From Pterois miles (taxonomy: Eukaryota; Chordata; Actinopteri; Perciformes; Scorpaenidae), in assembly GCA_947000775.1 (NCBI GenBank), contig CAMQGK010000242.1:3577001-3641000 (forward strand): 64,000 bases of DNA. Reading direction: 5' to 3'. Made by a program: the position numbers and the translations under genes. The notes beneath the pieces are model-generated. The model worked only from the letters and a program-made list of their open reading frames with translations, was not told where the DNA came from and did no database searches. This document shows, piece by piece, positions 35,460 to 47,910 of the stretch (the stretch's first letter is position 1; each line of letters opens with the position of its first letter).

Positions 35460-36177
35460 TAGGGCTATCAAATTAACCACAATAATAATGCATCTGTATG
35501 CAAATTTGTTTTAATGCCACTAATGTCTTAAACACATTAACACAATTGATTTCCGGAGGTTGTACTGGGCTCAGTTTTAAAATAGTATGAAACAAAACCT
35601 AAACCTAATGAATCCATCAGTACCAACCATGTCGTACTAGTTTATTGGGAAGAAGGCTAAATAAAACAACACAAAAATTTTAGGGAGGAAATACTGTCAT
35701 GGTTATTTCTATAGGGCTCACTTGACCTCTGACCTCCAGATGTGTGAATGTAAATGGGTTCTCTGGGTCCCCACCAGTCTCCCATTTACAGACAGGCCCA
35801 CTTTATGATAGTCCCAGTCAGTCTTGATCAAGTCATAGTCAAGTCAGCACTCTGACAGCTGTTGTTGCCTGTTGGGCTGCAGTTTGCCATGTGATGATTA
35901 AAGCAGATTTTATTTTATTTTTTTCTATACTAAAGTTAGTACATGTGAGGGTTTCTGGACAAGATCTGTCATTGTTTTGTGTTGTTAACTGATGTCCAAT
36001 AATAAATGTACACATACATTTGCATAAAGCAGCATATTTGTCTACTGACATATTGATAAGATTATTAAATACTTGACAAATCTCCCTTTAAGGTACATTT
36101 TGAACAGATGCAATATTGTATGTGTGATTAAGTTGTGATTAATCACAATTAAATATTTTAATGTATTGACAGCCCAA
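35460..36177. mobile_element. hAT-like non-autonomous element
   Basis: The left end TAGGGCTATCAAATTAACC and the right end, read in complement as TTGGGCTGTCAATACATTAA, form diverged terminal inverted repeats. ATTAATCACAATTAAATATT precedes the right end. The interior includes CTCACTTGACCTCTGACCTC, shared with 40536-40560 in the same orientation. Candidate 8-bp flanks GATTTTAG and GTTATTGG agree at five of eight positions, too few to be sure. The hAT assignment is by recall of similar teleost elements. No transposase remains. Confidence 0.55.
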
Positions 36178-37080
36178 GTTATTGGATATCTGCAAATAAC
36201 ACAACAACCTTTTCGAGAATGCGGTTGACGGAATGAAAGAGAAAGACTGTGCCAGCAGGTATGTTGCTGCATGCAAACGGGAAGATTAGTTAAGTATTAA
36301 TTTTCATTATCCATGTCAACAGTTTAGTACGAATATTGTCTTTTGTGGAAGAAGGGCAAAATATTTAATAATATAATAATAATATTTTGTGCATGGAAAA
36401 CATAGTCAATGTCTCTGGTACACTGTTTTTATTTTCACACCAAAATGTACACATATAGAAAGTTTGAAATGGTCAAAGTAATTGATATCACTATTAACTG
36501 ATTTCTAAGTAAAAGGAAAAGATGGAAGGAGTGTTTAATATAAACATAGAAGGATAATCAGATTAATCTGTTGGAAGTTTCATCTTTGGCATCAAACCAC
36601 AGATATGTGAACACACAAATACATGCACAGGCATGTATAAATTTCCTCTTAGCTAAAACACAGGATTTGAGGTAATTCCCGAGATGATTGTATTTATTTC
36701 ATCTTAATCGTCAACTAGGACTTTTAGGGGCTTTCTGCTTTTCAGTGTGTTTGTGAGAAGACATGGTGTCGCCTTGAGGTCGCTGAGACACACATCCTCC
36801 TGTCTCCACTTGTTGTGATGATTTGCAGCAGCAGTAAGTAAAATACTGTAGGTCTGAGGAACAGTACAGTTGTCAGGGGCAACCATCGCACATCCAGTTG
36901 GTAAAGAGGAAAGCAATGAAGAAAATCAAACATTGCACTGGTTGGAAGGAAAAACTACAGATTATTTGTTTTTGGTTGAAAAGGTGATAAGGATTGTTTG
37001 GTTTTGGCACCGTGTGCTGTGCACAACTTTATTTTCAATCTGTGCAACATGAACAGGTCTAATGATCAGTAGTCAACAAG
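36178..37080. other. no gene seen
   Basis: AT-rich and unremarkable. Confidence 0.4.
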
Positions 37081-37440
37081 TGCTGCCCTTCTCCCTGCTG
37101 ATAAGCTTCCTGCTGGTGTTGCTGGGCCCGTTCTGTCTGCTACCACAGCTCTGAGAAGATCAGCAAGGAAAACACAGCCATCTCACTGCTCCTGTTGTGC
37201 CACTCAGAAGTTCCCCGAGGAGAGAGCCTAACAGTTTGTTTTCACTAGCAGAGGTCAATGAGGATGAGGAGGACACAGTCAGGCCCAAGAGGGCCAAAGA
37301 AACCTGCAATACAGCGGCCTGCCTCAAAGGCATCGGCACCAAAGCAGCCTCAGCTCCTAGAGTAACGTCTCCACCCCCCCCGCTCAGCTCGAGACATTAA
37401 CCTGTAAAGGCTGCTCCCAGAGGAGAAGAAGAAGAGGCTG
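37081..37440 (+). other. GC-richer, coding-like island of unknown nature
   Basis: Composition is more GC-rich than the flanks. A pyrimidine-rich acceptor-like site TTTGTTTTCACTAG ends at 37248 and is followed by a 50-codon open frame (AEVNEDEEDTVRPKRAKETC at its start) ending TAA at 37400. Upstream, a leucine-rich frame (LLPFSLLISFLLVLLGPFCL) ends in a stop. I recognise no protein family. It could be a terminal exon, a pseudogene piece or chance. Confidence 0.2.
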
Positions 37441-37869
37441 AGACATCACAGCATCCCCTCTGCCTAGTTTACCATCCCAAGTTAATCAGGCAACAACACA
37501 AACTTCATAAATGCTACTTCATAACAGCTGTATTCCATAACTTATATATTGCTATGGGAAGGATATCTATCCTGCTTTCATGAGCATAGCTTGGTGTCAA
37601 TGCCCTGTTGAAGATTGCTGACCTCCCTCGGCATGTCAGAGCAGTTCAACTTGTGTCCATGTCAACCACAGGAAACTATTAAAAGGAAAAGATGTAGGAC
37701 GAGAACCATCAAATTTACCTTTACAATTTGGGCCAATAAAAACATTTATTATATTATATTTCATATTGATTGTGCCATATTGCTAAATCCATTCCTTTAA
37801 CATGTAATCCTGTTTACAGTATTATGGAATGAGATAAGGAGAGGTGGATAGCAGGATAAAACAGGATAA

Positions 37870-38404
37870 GGACTTGATCACACCAAGATGCGTCACTACT
37901 TGCCTAGCCTCTCCAAAAACAGTGTGCTAGATAAAACAAGGTAGTGTATCTGTGGAGCGGCCTACCAAGACAGCAGCCGACATATATCGCAACAAGAGAT
38001 ATGCACTGGTAATCTATGGAGTGGCTGGTAGATGGACAAAAAAGGAAATTTCCATCCTTCTCTCACAGTCTAACAGCTAAGAAGTTAACTAGCTAGCCCT
38101 ACCCCACTTTAGATAGATAGATAGAGAGATAGATAGATAGATTGATAGATAGATGCCCACCTCTTGCATGATTTGACTGGCTGCCTGGGCAGCCAATAAA
38201 GTGTGACATTGAAGAGCACTGCAACTCTGTGTACTTGGCACTGAAGAGTTGAGAATATTTTAACTTTTATGTGCTTCTAAAAACTACTAAAAATATGACG
38301 CATGGTGCAAGAGAGGAGTGCACGGCAGGCAGACCCTACCACAGGAAGACAAGGGTTTTGCTGGCGATGTGTTTCTAGCAGCGCATCTTGGTGTGATCGG
38401 CCCC
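37870..38404. mobile_element. Harbinger-like element with perfect 17-bp inverted ends
   Basis: GATCACACCAAGATGCG at 37876-37892 and its exact complement CGCATCTTGGTGTGATC at 38382-38398 define inverted repeats; six further outer bases match loosely (GGACTT against GGCCCC complement). Adjacent trinucleotides are TAA (37867-37869) and TTA (38405-38407), compatible with the TWA target preference of PIF/Harbinger elements though not identical. The 535-bp interior is non-coding and includes (GATA)n at 38111-38155. The superfamily call is inference from the end sequence and TWA flanks. Confidence 0.6.
38111..38155 (+). repeat. (GATA)n microsatellite, interrupted
   Basis: Tetranucleotide array with G and T interruptions, inside the Harbinger-like element. 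Confidence 0.9.
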
Positions 38405-38407
38405 TTA

Positions 38408-39266
38408 GTCTGCTCGGTAAGTCGAGCTCTGCTATGGCCCTTAAATAAAAAAACATTTCAGCTGCTGGAAAAAGGCTTGCTATTAGAAAGTTGCTTTTTT
38501 CTTACCTTAATAGTTACACAGTTAACTTAATTATGCTTTGGTTGCAACGAATGAAAAAAAAAAAAAAATGACGTACAGAGAAAATATCCATAGTAAATAA
38601 TGTTGCGTTTCTCTGATTGCAGCAATGAAACATTGCAAATAGTCTTTTCTATAACAACACATGAATAGTGTAGTATTTAGAGCTCTGACATACCATACGC
38701 ATGAAAACAGGCAAAATGTGATTCCTGATTAAACTGTTACAACCAATGGCCATGACATAACCCTACATAATAGTTCAGTTTTTTAGTTCAGAGTAGAATA
38801 AAACCTTCAAATGCAAATTGACTGCAGAGAAAACTGTTTCACTTTGTGGGCTTTAAATGAGGTGGAAACGGACATTGGCGAGTATGGAGGAGTACTGTGA
38901 AAAACAAAGTGAGAGCTGCAATAGCTTCTGTCAGTAATAAACTCATAGTTGGAGGCTGGGAGAAGTTAGTGTAGCATGATCTGTGGTCCTTTCTTTCTCG
39001 ATTCAAAGGAACGCTGTCAAAAGCACCTCAGGATAGCCTCTTTATAACAAAAGCTTTTAAAACATTTTTTTTTTTTTTTTACTTTACTTACTCCTTCTGT
39101 CTCTGCCACCCCAGCTGTCTCTACAGCCCGGCATTAGTGGTCGATGCTAACAGGAAGCCGACCTGTGCTGTATCCAGCTCTGTGACCGAGCCGCGGTCTG
39201 CACAGATTGGAAAATCAATTACCAATCACACACCAAAGTCCCTGAGAGATGCACATACTTTCCCCA
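38408..39266. other. no gene seen
   Basis: Contains an A15 run near 38553-38567 and a T run near 39066-39080. Confidence 0.45.

Positions 39267-39331
<65 letters not shown>
39267..39331 (+). repeat. (AC)32 microsatellite
   Basis: Perfect array followed by CA-rich decay to about 39475, then (GT)n at 39516-39538. Confidence 0.95.
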
Positions 39332-39333
<2 letters not shown>

Positions 39334-39515
39334 ATCCTGGTCTTGTGCACACACACAGAGACACACACACCCATACTGGTCCACAAACAGAGTGGATTCA
39401 CCTCACACACAGCAAACCAACCTTGTACACACTCTGATCAAACACAATGGTTCCACCTCACACAAATGCACAGCGGTCGCACTTGAGGATGCTCTGATGT
39501 GCCAATAATCAACCG

Positions 39516-39538
39516 TGTATGTGTGTGTGTGTGTGTGT
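39516..39538 (+). repeat. (GT)n microsatellite
   Basis: Complementary in sequence to the (AC)n array 185 bp upstream; a GA-rich patch follows at 39655-39700. Confidence 0.9.
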
Positions 39539-40100
39539 ACCGGTGTGTGCCAGCATGTGCGTGGGTGTGTATGTGATGAGACGAGGGGAGATGTGGAGTC
39601 GTCTCCAGCATAAAGATATGGAGATGTATGCAGACATCAAATTATCATCCTGAAATGAAGTGAAAACAGAGAGAAAATCTGAGAGAAAGAGAGGGATTCC
39701 TGTCACATTCATAAACTCAAACTGAGCCAAACTTTTCTATCTGCACCAACGTACACACTGAGACACGCCCTCATCTCTTAAAAATGTAAATGGGTTTGAT
39801 TTTGTAGCTGCATAACAATTAGTGTAATCCACTGGTCAACCAATCAGTCATTCAGCTAGCAAACACCTGCTCTATATGCTGTAGGCTTCTTCATTGGCAT
39901 ATTATGCAGCTGGCAACAACTAATTATTTTGTTTAATTAACACATTGTTAATATATTCGCCTGTAGTATTGGGGTCACACATAATAAAATAAAACCCTGA
40001 AGCTACTGAGTAAAAGTACTTATAAAATCAGTTGAAAACACAGACATGCTGAGTCTTACAACAAAGTATCCACAGTAGTTTTTATGGCTTTTTTTTATCT

Positions 40101-40136
<36 letters not shown>
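40101..40136 (+). repeat. (ATCA)9 microsatellite
   Basis: Perfect tetranucleotide array ending 5 bp before a Tc1-like terminal sequence. Confidence 0.95.
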
Positions 40137-40137
<1 letters not shown>

Positions 40138-40141
40138 ATGT

Positions 40142-40165
40142 CAGTTCCAAAAGTATGTGGACACC
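40142..40165 (+). mobile_element. Tc1-like left terminal repeat remnant
   Basis: CAGTTCCAAAAGTATGTGGA continuing CACC matches, by recall, the outer end of a teleost Tc1-like transposon. Its transposase remnant appears about 870 bp downstream, separated by other repeats. Confidence 0.55.
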
Positions 40166-40171
40166 AATGAC

Positions 40172-41035
40172 TAGGGGTGGGGGAAAAATCGATAGATCAA
40201 TAGATCGATAGACTTCGGCGTAATATTGTATGCTTTGCGTAGCAATAATTTTGCTATACATGGACATCAATTATTGATCATTTATAATATAAAATATTAA
40301 CCTTTTAACAGTCTGACGGCCTGCCAGCAGGCTCAGCTGCTGTTATGTCTGTCCGAGGCTGTAAAGGGCTCGGTCTTAAAGCTAGAGTGAAGACAGTGTA
40401 TGTAAAACTAAAAGATCCATTGTTACCAAGCATGTCATGTTAGCTTGTCAGCAAGAATGCTAAATAATGCCCTAAAGTTACCCTAAAGTTACCCTAAATT
40501 TTGGCGAGGAAAATCTGGCATGGCTATTTTCAAAGGAGTCGCTTGACCTCTGACCTCGATTTATGAATGAAAACTCTGAGACAAACAGACTGAAAACTAT
40601 GTAAATGATAATGTACAAAGGGAGACAGCACCCTGTCTGAGTTACTTCACAACAATGACCCACTAGCTGTAGATTATCCCACTTATTACAAGGCTACTTA
40701 CTTAAGAAATCAATAATTTGACACAAAAACGCTCTGCCAGAGTCATTAGAGCTGTGCCCATAGCAATGGTCTGTTGTAAAGAAATAACAGACCATAGAAT
40801 GCTGCGATTCACTAGTCAGAATCAAGTATTCAACAAAGCCATGTAATAAATCATATTAGACAAAACATGTCAAAGAGCATAATTTGCAGTTGAAAGAAAG
40901 GTAATACATTGCAATATATCGTATCACAATACTCAGCATATCACAGAATGTTTAATAACACAATAAGACAGTATCATGACTCAAGTATTGAAATAATATC
41001 GTAATGTGGGCCCTCTGGTGATTCCTACCAAAATA
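40172..41035. mobile_element. nested repeats splitting the Tc1-like element
   Basis: Starts CTAGGGGTGGGGGAAAAATC and ends CTCTGGTGATTCCTACC, ends I associate with a teleost hAT-like repeat. It holds three recognisable parts: 40372-40585, homologous to 35575-35790; 40646-40862, family Y in minus orientation; and 40890-41030, rich in ATATCG/GCAATAT words like 52490-52620. A degenerate 11-bp tandem CCCTAAAGTTA sits at about 40471-40500. Confidence 0.5.
40646..40862 (-). repeat. family Y copy (minus)
   Basis: In complement it reads CTTTGTTGAATACTTGATTC, TTTCTTTACAACAGACCATT, AATTATTGATTTCTTAAGTA and GTGGGATAATCTACAGCTAG, collinear with 22201-22475. Confidence 0.65.
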
Positions 41036-41275
41036 TTCTGTGCTATTTCGGTCCAGGACTGTTTTAATGGTTTGGGTTCTGTTTTCAATGAAAGGGAACT
41101 ATTAATAAATTATTAATGTTACAGCATATAACACAATGCTACCAACGCAGCAGTTTGGGAAAGGCTCATAAAAAAATGGTTTGGTGAAATTATCGTCCAC
41201 CTTCACCGCCTGACTTAAACAAGGCTGAATAGGAGCAAATCCGTGCAGCCTGGTTCAGAAATCAAAAATAGAGGC
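41036..41275 (+). pseudogene. Tc1-like transposase remnant, C-terminal half
   Basis: TTAATGTTACAGCATATAAC, CAGCAGTTTGGGAAAGGC, AAAAAATGGTTTGGTGAAAT, CCTGACTTAAACAAGGCTGA and AAATAGAGGCTGTTGATGTT follow the order of the catalytic C-terminal half of a Tc1-type transposase, but the frame is destroyed. No right terminal repeat was found. Assignment is by recall, strengthened by the matching terminal repeat at 40142. Confidence 0.5.
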
Positions 41276-41559
41276 TGTTGATGTTAATGTCCAGTGTGGT
41301 GGAATGTGAAAAGCATTTGATTTCAGTTGTAAAGCAAATTCACATCTTCAGATTCACGTGATTCAATTTTTGGTGATAACGGTCAGTTGCCCACTGTTGT
41401 GCATGTGTGACGGTGCCTTCAATCAGTGAAAAAGTGTTTGTTTCTAAAGCCCAGAAGCACAGATACAGGACTAGTTAACTGATAGGACAGCTGATTAATC
41501 TCCACAGAGAACGTAACAGTGAGGCGATTAGCGTTGTAGACTCGCCATGTAACTAGGCC

Positions 41560-41905
41560 GGCCTCATACACCGTTCAAAAAGCAATGCGCTCTAATTTGT
41601 ATATTTCCCACGAAATCAATTTGTGTGTAATTAACATAATAGTAAGCCAGGAAATATGAGGAGCGGTGAGTGCAGCATAGGGAGCAGGTCAGGTCGGTTG
41701 GGTGGGTCAAAAAATACTGGACTTCCCCCCAGGAGACCGTCGTTCATGTCCCGTGGGAAACCTAAAGTTAATGTTAATTTATTTGTCAGTTAGGCTAAAT
41801 ATTTAATGTCACTTTCGGAGTTATTTCAAGCTAAACAATGATATTTTCTTAAATATAAATTATCTTATGAACCATTGTATGTAAATATATTGAATGTTGT
41901 GTGGA
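41560..41905 (+). repeat. family X copy (near-complete)
   Basis: CGGCCTCATACACCGTTCAA, AAGCAATGCGCTCTAATTTG, CCACGAAATCAATTTGTGTG, GGTTGGGTGGGTCAAAAAAT, CTTCCCCCCAGGAGACCG, GTTCATGTCCCGTGGGAAAC, GTTAATTTATTTGTCAG and CAAGCTAAACAATGATATTT. Together with 7053-7372 it gives the module order of the family. Confidence 0.65.
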
Positions 41906-43749
41906 GGGTTTGGGACATTCGTTTCAAGTCAGTTCTTGCCAATCATCAGTAGTGGTACTGTTATGGTCCTGTGGTGCTAAAATTAGTATTATTATACACC
42001 AGGCAGTGTGATTATAGATCAACTGTCAGTCAATACATACGTTTTCATACAATAAGTGTTAAGTCCTGTAAGTGTATTCATGAAAATGACCAATGAGGTT
42101 GAATTAATATTTTCAATCTGCCTATTAATACTGTAGTATAAATGCACAATTCACAGTGCATATATGCTCTTTTAGCCGTATGTGACAGATATGACATGCT
42201 TTGTTGTTATCAAACTTGATTTAGATATTTTCATTTATCACATGAACTGTTTGAAGCTTATATAATAACATTGTACCTGTCTTTAAGGCACGATAAGTCC
42301 TTATGAAATCATCTCACACAGGGTAACACCTGAACTCGCTAGGGATATAGTCTAAGACAATTATACCTGCATACAGCTCTAATGGATTGCTGAATGTTGT
42401 TAATGTAGGCCATGTGTAGCCATCAAACAGATTTAAAAATACCTGTCACGAGCCACACAGTTGTCACCAGTTAACTTAATTTTGATATTTTATCACAATG
42501 CCACTGTTAGCATAAAACCATATTCAAGTCAACATCTGGACATGCAGTGATTCAGAAAAGCTGGAGCAAAATTTCAGCTTAGGCTGGGTTGCAGTATATG
42601 AAATGACACACACACAACCACACACTCCGCTGAGAGCAAGTTCAAAAGCATTTCTCCACGTATTTCAAGCGGTGACATTTGGAGTACACACTCATTTGAA
42701 TACCTCTGAGCTTTGGAAACATAGCAGCTGTTTAAACCACATCAGATTTGTTTGAAGTTTATCTCATACTAGAAAAAAATGACAACACAGTTTGCAAGGT
42801 TAAAACATACAACTCCAAGTGGCATCAAATAAATGTCTCATTACAATGGACTGAAGACGCACTCTGCCTTCAAATGTTGTTCAAGTCATCTCGTCTGAAT
42901 CTCTACGGCGAGGGGCCGACGACATGGACATGTCCAGTGGATACCAGTGTTGCCATAGTAGTCTATAAATGTTTTAAAGGGCCTTGAGCAAGTAAATGAC
43001 AAGAAATAGAAATGTAATGTAAAGAAAAATATGTTCAAATACTTTCATTCATGCTCACTACTTATTGTTTTTGGATAGATTAGAAAAAAGTAGTACCTTG
43101 GTGTAAACAACGTGTATTATATGTTTCAACTCATTGTTGCTTTTCCTGTTTTTGATTATGTTATAGATCTGTACGACTCCACTGAAGCTGGTAAATAGAT
43201 TTATGTGTGGTTAAGATACATAATTTTTGGGATTATGTTATTCATACAGTGCATTAATTTTCTAGAAGTAATTTTTCGATCTAAAAATCTTGATGTGAAG
43301 GAGATAAACTGATTAAAGGTGTTGAATGTACAGTTGGATCACTTAAAAGTGTCCCACTCTTCCACAAGAAAGGTTCATCTTGCATGCTTGTGCCACTACA
43401 TAGCATGTGTAGGTTGTTACCAACCTATGAAAAAGTCTCACCAAATGGCATATGCAGTAGGTGATTTGTTCATTTTTAACACAGGGATGAATCACCCCTG
43501 ACTAGCAATCCGCCCCATGAACAATTATTTTTGTTCTGTATTTATTACTACCACCCCCTTCCCACCACCAGATATACAGTTTAGAGAATATTACAGATTG
43601 AAGACGTTGACAGAAGGAGAAAAAGAAACAATTACAATCCATCTGCTACTTCAGCACCACGGACAGCGGCATAGATTTATCAATACACAGCTGATACACT
43701 ACTGATATTTCAGCGCCGTGGTTGGGGCATAGATTCTAACTTATACAAA
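41906..43749. other. no gene seen
   Basis: AT-rich. Short frames at 42748-42987, 43319-43501 and 43517-43705 show no motif. Confidence 0.4.
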
Positions 43750-44062
43750 CCTCAGTCAGATAATGGGTCAAACAATCAGGACTTTCAACCCGAAGACTGG
43801 AGTTCAAGACTTGTCCCAAACTGTGGCTGGGCTATTTTGAAGTGACGTGTTTTCTGTACTTATGGTACATTGTTTACATGCATATTTCACTTAGTTTACA
43901 TACTCTTTTTAAGTCCAACCATTATGTTTTTCCTAAAGCTAAGTGGTTTTCTTGCCTAAACATAGCCACAATACTTTGACAGTAAAAATGTTGCGTTAAA
44001 TGACGAGAAAAGCTGTTTCAAATCATTACCTTGTGAAATGACACACAAAAATTTTAAAATGT
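43750..44062 (+). repeat. family X copy
   Basis: GATAATGGGTCAAACAATCA, GGACTTTCAACCCGAAGACT, TTTTTAAGTCCAACCATTAT, TAAGTGGTTTTCTTGCCTAA and AAATGACACACAAAAATTTT. It lacks the first modules. Confidence 0.55.
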
Positions 44063-45623
44063 GTTATCATCAATGTCAGGTTATAAATATACTGTACAGC
44101 CACCTCTCATTCTCAGTTTGACTCAGAGTTTGATGACCACTGTGAAACAATCACCAGTCTACCAGGAAATAAAGACACAAGCTGTTAAAATGTCCAGCCT
44201 ATGAGTAAATAGTCTTTATTTTAACTTACACCCAGTTGCTGTGATTGACTGTGTCACTGTTTGACTGTGCTGACAGCTAATCTGCAGTTGCATTCTTTGG
44301 TTTTGGTACATGAGTGGACTGTGAATGACTTCTTAGTTTGACACATTCAAGGGTTGGAGGATATCACAGTGGCCCAGCAGTGGAGCTGCAATCAAATTGT
44401 GATAGAAATGTGGCACACATGTATGGGCTACTACAGCTCTCTTAGTGGTATTTAAAGGTCTCATTGATAACATTTTTATGTAGACAACATGTATAAAAGG
44501 CTGACATTGACACTAAATGCCTGGCAGGGGAGAGAGAATGCAACATCTAGTCGCTGAACGTTATCAGTGCTATCAATAGCACCTTCAAATTGTGGCTTAA
44601 GCATATGCATGCATTGGTGTTGTTGCAAAAATGTCTTTTCTTCTACTAGTGCCAATGTCAAGAATGTTCTCCTCTTCGATGCACAAGCATTTTTTTTAAT
44701 TTTTCATTTTTTGCTGGAAAAACAGCCAAAGCATCACTTCATTTTAGCTGTAACACATTTATCATTATAGGCAAACCATCAGTTTGTATTTCAAGGCAAA
44801 ATGGAAATAGTTGTTATAATACTACATTTTATTGTCTCTTCATGATAAAAAGGAGGAGAATATCTTATCTGTTTCTTAATGGAAAAGGTTAAAGCAAAGG
44901 GAAACACTGCCTATTCATCCAATTAGATGGTGAGTGTCTCGAGCAAATATTTTTTTCGTGTGCAAAGGTCATGTTAATGAGCAGCAGAGAGCCGGGGCGA
45001 CGGACCCTTATACTGTTAGACACAATCCGTTAGGAAGTGAGGGGAGATAGGTTATGAGACTCTGCAGCCCTGACTGACCCATCCTGTTATTGGTCAAAAC
45101 AGATTAGTAGGAAAACCTAGACCTCAGCCACCTGAAAGGTTTAGTTCATGCAAATAGATACTCACACATTAGTGGTATCTAGCATGAATATACTGCCAGG
45201 TTTTAAGGTATGCATGTGTAAATCTTGTCTATTTCTTCTGTTGAAAATTCCAGTAAAATACCGTGTTTATGGGAAGAGACGTTTGGTGTTGAATTTTATC
45301 ATGCGACTTTTCAGCGACATGAAGCAACACAAGTATAATTAGTTTTACTGAACATCCATTGTTTCATCATTAGAATATTTTATTTTTAATGGATGTTGTT
45401 TAAAACATCTCAATGCATTAGATATGTAGTGGTAACACCATTATTCTTCAGACCTTGATTGCAATCCTGAATTTTATCCAAGTCTTCCAAATGAATCAAC
45501 AAAATACGCAATTCGTCCTCACCCTACCTGGGTCTGGGTGCCAGCATTTGTCTTTTCATGTATAACTAAAAGCATATTAACACACTGGATAATTTATTCA
45601 GGTCTGGATGTAAAACTATTTTA

Positions 45624-45626
<3 letters not shown>
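44063..45626. other. no gene seen
   Basis: Unremarkable AT-rich sequence. Confidence 0.4.

Positions 45627-45685
<59 letters not shown>
45627..45685. repeat. (AT)n array, 59 bp
   Basis: Third long AT array of the window. Confidence 0.95.
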
Positions 45686-45687
<2 letters not shown>

Positions 45688-45894
45688 CTAATTAGTAGCA
45701 AAATCGAACCAAATTTTTCATGTCAGTTCATATTTACTGGTTTTTAGCCTTTTAAAAACAATATTTCCTCTGTGATCAAAAACCTGTTTTCTTTCCTGCA
45801 CCTGTATTAACGAGGCCGTCAAGCAGCAAAATCATGAATATACGTTTATTTTACCACAATAACAACAAGTTATTTTGGCTCTAACACTATTATA

Positions 45895-45945
45895 GTAAAT
45901 TAATTAAGTCGGGGGGCTTTAAGGTAAATACGTTGGGAACCACTG
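45895..45945 (-). mobile_element. hAT-like terminal repeat, single end
   Basis: GTTGGGAACCACTG ends at 45945; in complement it is CAGTGGTTCCCAAC, a hAT-like end. The next eight bases CTCTAGAA look like a hAT-type target octamer. I could not find the partner end. Confidence 0.4.
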
Positions 45946-45953
45946 CTCTAGAA

Positions 45954-47239
45954 CAACACATAGAAAAATTTTCTGATCTGACACCATCATTTGTCTGTGC
46001 TTTCCAAAACTGGTACAAATTACTGTTGAGAAATACATCTGTTTTAGTCAATAGTCAAGTTAAAATAAATTATTTGTTAAGGTTTGGGGACTTTTGTTGC
46101 CTTGGTTATATCATGGACAATATTAATAAAAGCAGTCTTTGTGGCATACTTTCATTCTAGTAGTCAGTGGGGGAAGAAAATAGCCGTCTCTTTCATAGTG
46201 GCGCTGTTGAACTGTTTTTCACTACTGTCAGTCCATCGAGGTTTACGCAGTGAAGAACGATGTTAAGAAACTCTTCAGAGTTCAATCTCTTTTTAATCTT
46301 TTAGGTTTAAGAAATGGCAAGCAAACTTTTTTCTGGCTGAAGTGCAATTAGTCAGTAGATTCATTCACCTCATTACTTCCAGCTGTCTCATCTGGTTTCA
46401 AGCAAACAAAAATAATTGCACATTAGCAAAAGCCTCATCTTCTGGTATTTTTAAACACTGACGTGCTTTAATATCAAAATATGCCATGGTATTAGCATGC
46501 TTCCTGTTTCATTTGTATAGTTGTTCACAGCAGAAACATTGTGTTGCGTATTCCCCATTATTCTGTGTGAAGTGAAGACAACCGAGCTTCCAGCCTGAAG
46601 AAACACACAAACAGAATCCACTTTCCTCTGTGATTCTCACTTCCCTGTTTCTCCCTTTCACTCTCTCTGTAATGTAAATAAAAATTTTCAAAGGCATGCA
46701 GCCTATACAGCCTGCAGTCTGAAGCACAAAGTAAACAGAGTATCTGTCCGACACTGTTTGTCTCACTCCTTTATCTCACTTTATAATGTACAATGAAAAC
46801 AAGTAACCTACCAATGCATCACTCCACTCCATGCAGCACATACTAATCTAAGAGAGGTTATACAGCCATAGGACTGTTTCTTCATAGCAGAAAAAAAAAA
46901 ACTAATAACACTGGTTGTTCAGTTTCATTAAAGTGTCCTAGTAAGTCATGCTATTGTGTCAGAATATCAGGACACTGAAACCCAAACAAAACACACTATG
47001 CAACCATAATTAATGTTAGTAATTACACCTGTGCTTTACCTGCAGTGACACATCAAAATGGCTGCTGTAAAAAAGCTCACAAAACACAAGTATCTCATAC
47101 TTTATAGCAGAAGAAGCAGAAGTGAGTATCAGCCTTTTTGCACAAATTAAAAATTGATAATAGATATATGTTATACCCAAACTTGCTGGTTGTAAAGGGG
47201 TTTGGGACTCTGTTGAAACGCTGAAACATGTGACAGCAG
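45954..47239. other. no gene seen
   Basis: Unremarkable apart from A-rich runs near 46890. Confidence 0.4.
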
Positions 47240-47425
47240 GCTGTTCTTGTATGTCTGTATGTGAATGCACTGTAATGCACTGTAATTTGTGTGTATTCCA
47301 CAAAATCAATTCTTATCCACATAATTGTGTACTAAGGAGTATAAAGAGAGACAAACTCTGCATAGGGAGGAGGTTGAGGTAGATGGCTGTATTCAAAGAC
47401 ACCAGACTTTTGCCCACATTGGTTA
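47240..47425 (+). repeat. family X copy, first modules
   Basis: ATGCACTGTAATTTGTGTGT, CCACAAAATCAATTCTTATC, CATAGGGAGGAGGTTGAGGT and CACCAGACTTTTGCCCACAT. Later modules are absent. Confidence 0.5.
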
Positions 47426-47692
47426 CAGTAACATCATGTCCAGAATCATTTCAATCCATAAGAATAATCGCCCCCATTTATGAACTATATGTAGTATGTA
47501 AACTACAAAACTATAGTACATTCACCATGCATGCAGTTGTAGATCTCTTTGTTAAACCCCCTTTGTTTACCCTTCATCGTTGCATCGTTACCTTCCAGCT
47601 ATATGAGCCAGACCGTATGTGTGTGTACTTTGACTGGAGATGTGGAGCATGTATGAATATATGAGCTGCTGAAAAACACTATAGTACAATAG

Positions 47693-47695
<3 letters not shown>

Positions 47696-47744
<49 letters not shown>
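47696..47744 (+). repeat. (CA)24 microsatellite
   Basis: Perfect array; a purine-rich patch (GGAAGACAGAGAGACAAAGA) follows at 47863-47910. Confidence 0.95.
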
Positions 47745-47746
<2 letters not shown>

Positions 47747-47910
47747 ATGACTGAGACATTTGACAGTGGAGCCAATGGCCATTGCTCTTTCATTTTGTCT
47801 TTCAAAACAACAAAAACACTCTTCACATTTATCTCTCTGCCTTCAAAGGCGGCCATCAACAGGCAGGAAGACAGAGAGACAAAGAGAGAGGAGGATGAAA
47901 GACAGGGACA

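Noticed and set aside
40471..40500. Telomere-like CCCTAA words
   Set aside because: The unit is an 11-bp degenerate tandem CCCTAAAGTTA, not TTAGGG repeats.
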